From CADAWZ01 sp045114665 (GTDB taxonomy: Bacteria > Vulcanimicrobiota > CADAWZ01), in contig JBGUKW010000308.1 of assembly GCA_045114665.1 (NCBI GenBank), forward strand, positions 1 through 9,476: DNA of 9,476 nt. Reading direction: 5' to 3'. Shown piece by piece: positions 7,078 through 9,476 of this stretch; positions within the stretch are counted from its first letter, which is position 1, and each line of letters starts with the position of its first letter. The position numbers and the translations under genes were made by a program. The notes beneath the pieces are model-generated. The model ran no database searches. It was not told the DNA's origin and saw nothing but the letters and a program-made list of their open reading frames with translations.

Positions 7078-8727
7078 TTAATTCACTTTCTTTCCGCCAA
7101 AATACACTTCTGTAGGCTTGTTGTAGCTGAATCCCTCGTGCTCCGCTGTGAGCAAGTCATTGTCGAACACTAAAAAGTCTGCATCCTTGCCAATCTCGAT
7201 GGAACCCTTGGAACCCTCGATGCCAAGTTGCTTTGCACCATTGATGGTATAACCCAAGATCATCTCCTCAACGCTCATTTTTTCATTGAGAGGAGGAAAT
7301 ACAGCAACGGTTCTGCTGTATTCTGGGACTCTGGTTTTATCAGTTCTCATTCTGGTCATTCCGACCTCCATGCCGAGGAATGGACTCCAGTTCATAAAAT
7401 CAACATAGGCGACATTATCGCTGGACCAAGTTACAAGTGCACCACTGTCCCAAATTGTTTTACAACGGAACATCTTTGAGGCACGTTCCATACCGAGCAA
7501 AGGACTCAGTAACTTGGGGTCTCCAGCATGCCACCAAGGCGTGAAATTTGCGATTACGCCAAGTTTTGCAAAACGATCCATATCCGCATCGTCCTGAATC
7601 TCTAAATGTGCACAGGTAACACGAACACGGAAACTGTCTCCCAACTCTTTTTTAGCCAACTCAACAGCATCTAAGACAATGCGAGATGCACGCTCACCAA
7701 CGGTATGTGCATGAAAATCCATTCCCATATCATTGAGTTGCTTTAAAACCTCCGCAAGCCCCTCTGCATCAAAGGTAGTGAAGCCTGTCTCATGAGTATC
7801 CTCATAAGGCGTGACCATTGCCGCAGTGTGGATTTTCTGGGTGCCATCCATAAATATCTTCAGGGTGTGAACCTTTAGGTGTTCCGTGTTGTACTCACGG
7901 TTGAAACGCTTTAGCTCCTTCAAAGCCTGCTGAGTTTTGCTCGGATTCGTGAGCATATAGGAACCATCGATATAGACTGGTAGCCTGCCCTCCTGATCCA
8001 TCTTGCGTAGCTGTTGGTATATGCGTTCATGGATTTTTTCATGTTCTGGAAAGCCAGCGTCAAAGAGTACGCTCACACCAGTGTGTACACAGTAATCTAT
8101 TAATCGGGAAAGCGGTCCTTCGATTTTCTCATCATTCAGCTCCACGCCGTCGAAAAGGAAAGGCCACGAGGCAGATTCAAAGGAATTTCCAGTCACATGC
8201 CCGTCGATGCGTACAAAATAGCTCAATCCTGGAACAGGGTCTGGAGTGTCATCATTGATGCCGTGCCTTTCAAGAACCTTGGAATTAACCCAGTTGCTGT
8301 GACATTCTCCTTCCAGAAGCACCAGCTCACTGTTTGGACAGATTGCGTCGAGATCTTCCTTAGTGAGTATCTCTCCCTTCAGGCACTTTTGCTCCATCAT
8401 GAATCTGTAACGACTGAGACCAGGATTTTCCTTGATATAGTTTGACATGAAGTCCAAGGCACCTTGCTTGCCGTCACAATCAAAGCGTACGCCTAAATCA
8501 GCATACTCAAATCCGATGCTACTGGTCACATGCACATGGGTGTCAAGAATGCTTGGCATAATAAATTTTCCACCGACATCCGTAACCTCACCCTCATAGG
8601 TTGCAATGCCATCATCATTTCCCACATAGACGAATTTGCCGTCCTTCACCGCTAAGGCAGTTGCCATCGGTTGGTCCTTGTCCGCTGTGAAGATTTTTGC
8701 GTTTTTGATGATTTTATCTGCTTTCAT
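7078..8727 (-). CDS. Amidohydrolase family 3 (YtcJ-type metal-dependent hydrolase)
   Basis: The 549 residues are full length for the YtcJ/amidohydrolase-3 group, cytoplasmic metal-dependent hydrolases of amide-type bonds; N-substituted formamide deformylase is one characterised member. Start MKADKIIKNAKIFTADKDQ is the usual small beta domain. Metal-site signatures: HVH at 64-66, ECHSNWVNSK at 141-150, KIFMDGTQKIHTAAM at 290-304, FHAHTVGER at 338-346, AHLE at 373-376 and SSDN at 435-438 with the likely catalytic Asp437. The C-terminal GSIEIGKDADFLVFD at 508-522 returns to the beta domain. The substrate cannot be named. Only a weak ribosome binding site (AGTAGAG) precedes ATG 8727, and I see no convincing promoter. 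GC content (29/60 in one sampled line) is well above that of all neighbours (15-20/60), and the gene is convergent with the operon, so recent horizontal acquisition is likely. No transposase is nearby. Confidence 0.9.
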   Translation of the reverse strand: MKADKIIKNAKIFTADKDQPMATALAVKDGKFVYVGNDDGIATYEGEVTDVGGKFIMPSILDTHVHVTSSIGFEYADLGVRFDCDGKQGALDFMSNYIKENPGLSRYRFMMEQKCLKGEILTKEDLDAICPNSELVLLEGECHSNWVNSKVLERHGINDDTPDPVPGLSYFVRIDGHVTGNSFESASWPFLFDGVELNDEKIEGPLSRLIDYCVHTGVSVLFDAGFPEHEKIHERIYQQLRKMDQEGRLPVYIDGSYMLTNPSKTQQALKELKRFNREYNTEHLKVHTLKIFMDGTQKIHTAAMVTPYEDTHETGFTTFDAEGLAEVLKQLNDMGMDFHAHTVGERASRIVLDAVELAKKELGDSFRVRVTCAHLEIQDDADMDRFAKLGVIANFTPWWHAGDPKLLSPLLGMERASKMFRCKTIWDSGALVTWSSDNVAYVDFMNWSPFLGMEVGMTRMRTDKTRVPEYSRTVAVFPPLNEKMSVEEMILGYTINGAKQLGIEGSKGSIEIGKDADFLVFDNDLLTAEHEGFSYNKPTEVYFGGKKVN

Positions 8728-8736
8728 GTTGCTCTA

Positions 8737-8943
8737 CTACTCAAAATATGATTAAATATACTAACATCGAAAAATTGAAATCCTCACGGATATTTTTTAC
8801 TGCTTCTTTCTTTAATAAAAAAGAGGTGCGTGTATGATTTAGTAGATACAAGTATAATACTACTTCCAAGTTTTTTACACTTCACAGTCTTTAATTCCCG
8901 TTTTGTATTTTAATTTTTTGTTTCTGTATATTATTTTGAGTAG
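8737..8943. repeat. 12-bp perfect inverted repeat bracketing 207 bp
   Basis: CTACTCAAAATA at 8737-8748 is the exact reverse complement of TATTTTGAGTAG at 8932-8943, with partial similarity continuing inward on both sides. The left copy begins 10 bases upstream of the amidohydrolase start codon. It could be the ends of a small non-autonomous element or paired regulatory sites. I cannot identify a target-site duplication. Confidence 0.35.
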
Positions 8944-8998
8944 ATTCCCCCTTCTTTAATTTTTCATATTTATAAGATAAGATAAACATCGCTGTTTT

Positions 8999-9027
8999 CG
9001 CTTTAATTGTTTTTCTAAATTAAAGCG
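8999..9027. repeat. 10-bp perfect hairpin CGCTTTAATT / AATTAAAGCG
   Basis: 8999-9008 pairs perfectly with 9018-9027 across a 9-base loop. No T-run follows on either strand, so it is not a standard terminator. It sits just upstream of the promoter at 9054-9082 and could be an operator or an RNA hairpin. Confidence 0.5.
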
Positions 9028-9053
9028 TTGTGTTAGTTAATTTTTAATGTGAA

Positions 9054-9082
9054 TTTAAAAACTTCAAAAAATATGCTATAAT
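9054..9082 (+). promoter_or_regulatory. Sigma-70-type promoter with extended -10
   Basis: TTTAAA at 9054-9059 is the -35 (4 of 6 matches), followed by a 17-base spacer and TGC-TATAAT at 9074-9082, a consensus -10 with the extended TG. Transcription would begin near 9089 and run toward the right-edge ORF. Confidence 0.6.
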
Positions 9083-9350
9083 ATAAATATTGAAAAGTAA
9101 ATTTAAACATAATATTTCAAGATTTGAATATTATAACATAAATGATTTAGATTGTAAACACTTTATAACTCTTATTTTTGTCATTGTAGATATTTACCGA
9201 AAAGTTATTCAAGAATCAGTAAAGAATAAATGTAAAAATAAAAAATATAATTATAAATTTTTAAAAAATTGGAGATAATATTTTTTATGAAAAAATAGTT
9301 AATAAGTTGGTTAATATATATATTATTCTTTGGATAATCGTTCTGAAAGA

Positions 9351-9476
9351 ATGGAAATGTTGGAAGATTATCTTGAAGAAATAAAATCATTACCTACAGA
9401 GATTTTGAAAGATATTGTAGAACCTTATAATTGTTATAACATTGATGTACAAAAGACAATAATACAGAATATTTTC
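9351..9476 (+). CDS. Unrecognised ORF running off the right edge (partial)
   Basis: The frame is open from after a TAA at 9312-9314 to the window end. From ATG 9351 it reads MEMLEDYLEEIKSLPTEILK, then DIVEPYNCYNIDVQKTIIQN and IF: 42 residues with a soluble, helical, acidic character. Possible starts are TTG 9330, ATG 9351 and ATG 9357; none has a good Shine-Dalgarno, so the start is uncertain and this may be an internal piece of a broken gene. Upstream, GGAG at 9271-9274 leads to ATG 9287, but that frame stops after three codons (MKK, TAG). The promoter at 9054-9082 would serve it with a leader of about 260 bases. No family recognised. Confidence 0.4.
   Translation, partial: MEMLEDYLEEIKSLPTEILKDIVEPYNCYNIDVQKTIIQNIF

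Larger units (their letters stand above)
8728..9053. other. AT-rich intergenic stretch, no convincing gene
   Basis: I see no gene here. AAGAGGTG at 8821-8828 followed by ATG 8834 looks like a start site, but the frame stops after two codons (ATG ATT TAG). A partial palindrome lies at 8841-8864 around TATAAT (8853-8858), without a matching -35 on the plus strand. TTGTAT 8903-8908 and TATATT 8927-8932 are spaced 18 and could be a weak plus-strand promoter. Confidence 0.5.

Noticed and set aside
7228..8445. Plus-strand ORFs inside the amidohydrolase gene
   Set aside because: They are shadows of the minus-strand coding sequence, with no family features.
7039..8805. 8-bp direct repeat TACTGCTT (7039-7046 and 8798-8805) flanking the amidohydrolase as a target-site duplication
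   Set aside because: An 8-bp match between two flanks of about 100 bases is expected by chance fairly often, and it does not border any inverted repeat.
9090..9278. Plus-strand 62-codon ORF beginning TTG
   Set aside because: It would start at the predicted transcription start with no leader or Shine-Dalgarno, and its Lys/Asn/Ile/Tyr-rich composition is what AT-rich non-coding DNA gives. More likely a 5' leader or debris.
1..9476. CRISPR array, defence system, prophage or biosynthetic cluster
   Set aside because: I found no spaced direct repeats, nucleases, phage or biosynthetic signature genes on either strand.

Overview
The window is mostly low-GC bacterial DNA; sampled lines of the plus-strand genes run at about 25-33% GC. 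It has strong GGAGG-type ribosome binding sites and tightly packed same-strand genes. The organism is probably a low-GC anaerobe. The uridine-kinase-like protein and the cysteine-rich HisRS both resemble Clostridia/Firmicutes versions, but the HisRS type also occurs in other phyla, so the phylum is inferred and not proven.

Layout. 1-821 (+): the C-terminal part of a TPR-repeat protein that enters from the left edge. 822-959: a short leader with a strong Shine-Dalgarno, a 7-codon ORF and an intrinsic terminator just before hisS, arranged like a transcription attenuator. 960-5040 (+): a compact cluster of hisS (histidyl-tRNA synthetase), a heparinase II/III-family protein that starts on the base after the hisS stop, and a uridine-kinase-like P-loop kinase that overlaps its end. 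5041-5158: an A-rich leader. 5159-6604 (+): glgA (glycogen synthase), closed by a very strong terminator. 6605-7077: a decayed gene remnant ending in an acidic tail, then a hairpin that probably terminates the convergent gene. 7078-8727 (-): a YtcJ-type amidohydrolase with clearly higher GC (29/60 in a sampled line), likely acquired horizontally as a single-gene island. 8728-9476: AT-rich, largely non-coding DNA with inverted repeats, a good extended -10 promoter and the start or a fragment of an unrecognised gene running off the right edge.

How the genes fit together. hisS supplies histidyl-tRNA. The kinase probably works in nucleoside or small-molecule salvage. glgA builds glycogen. The heparinase-like protein suggests carbohydrate handling, but its substrate and even its activity are uncertain. 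The grouping looks like a mixed housekeeping/carbohydrate operon, not a defence system or a biosynthetic island. I saw no CRISPR array, transposase, rRNA or tRNA gene. The most interesting element is the hisS leader: two near-identical strands compete for the same segment of the terminator, and one of them is the ribosome binding site of the small leader ORF.
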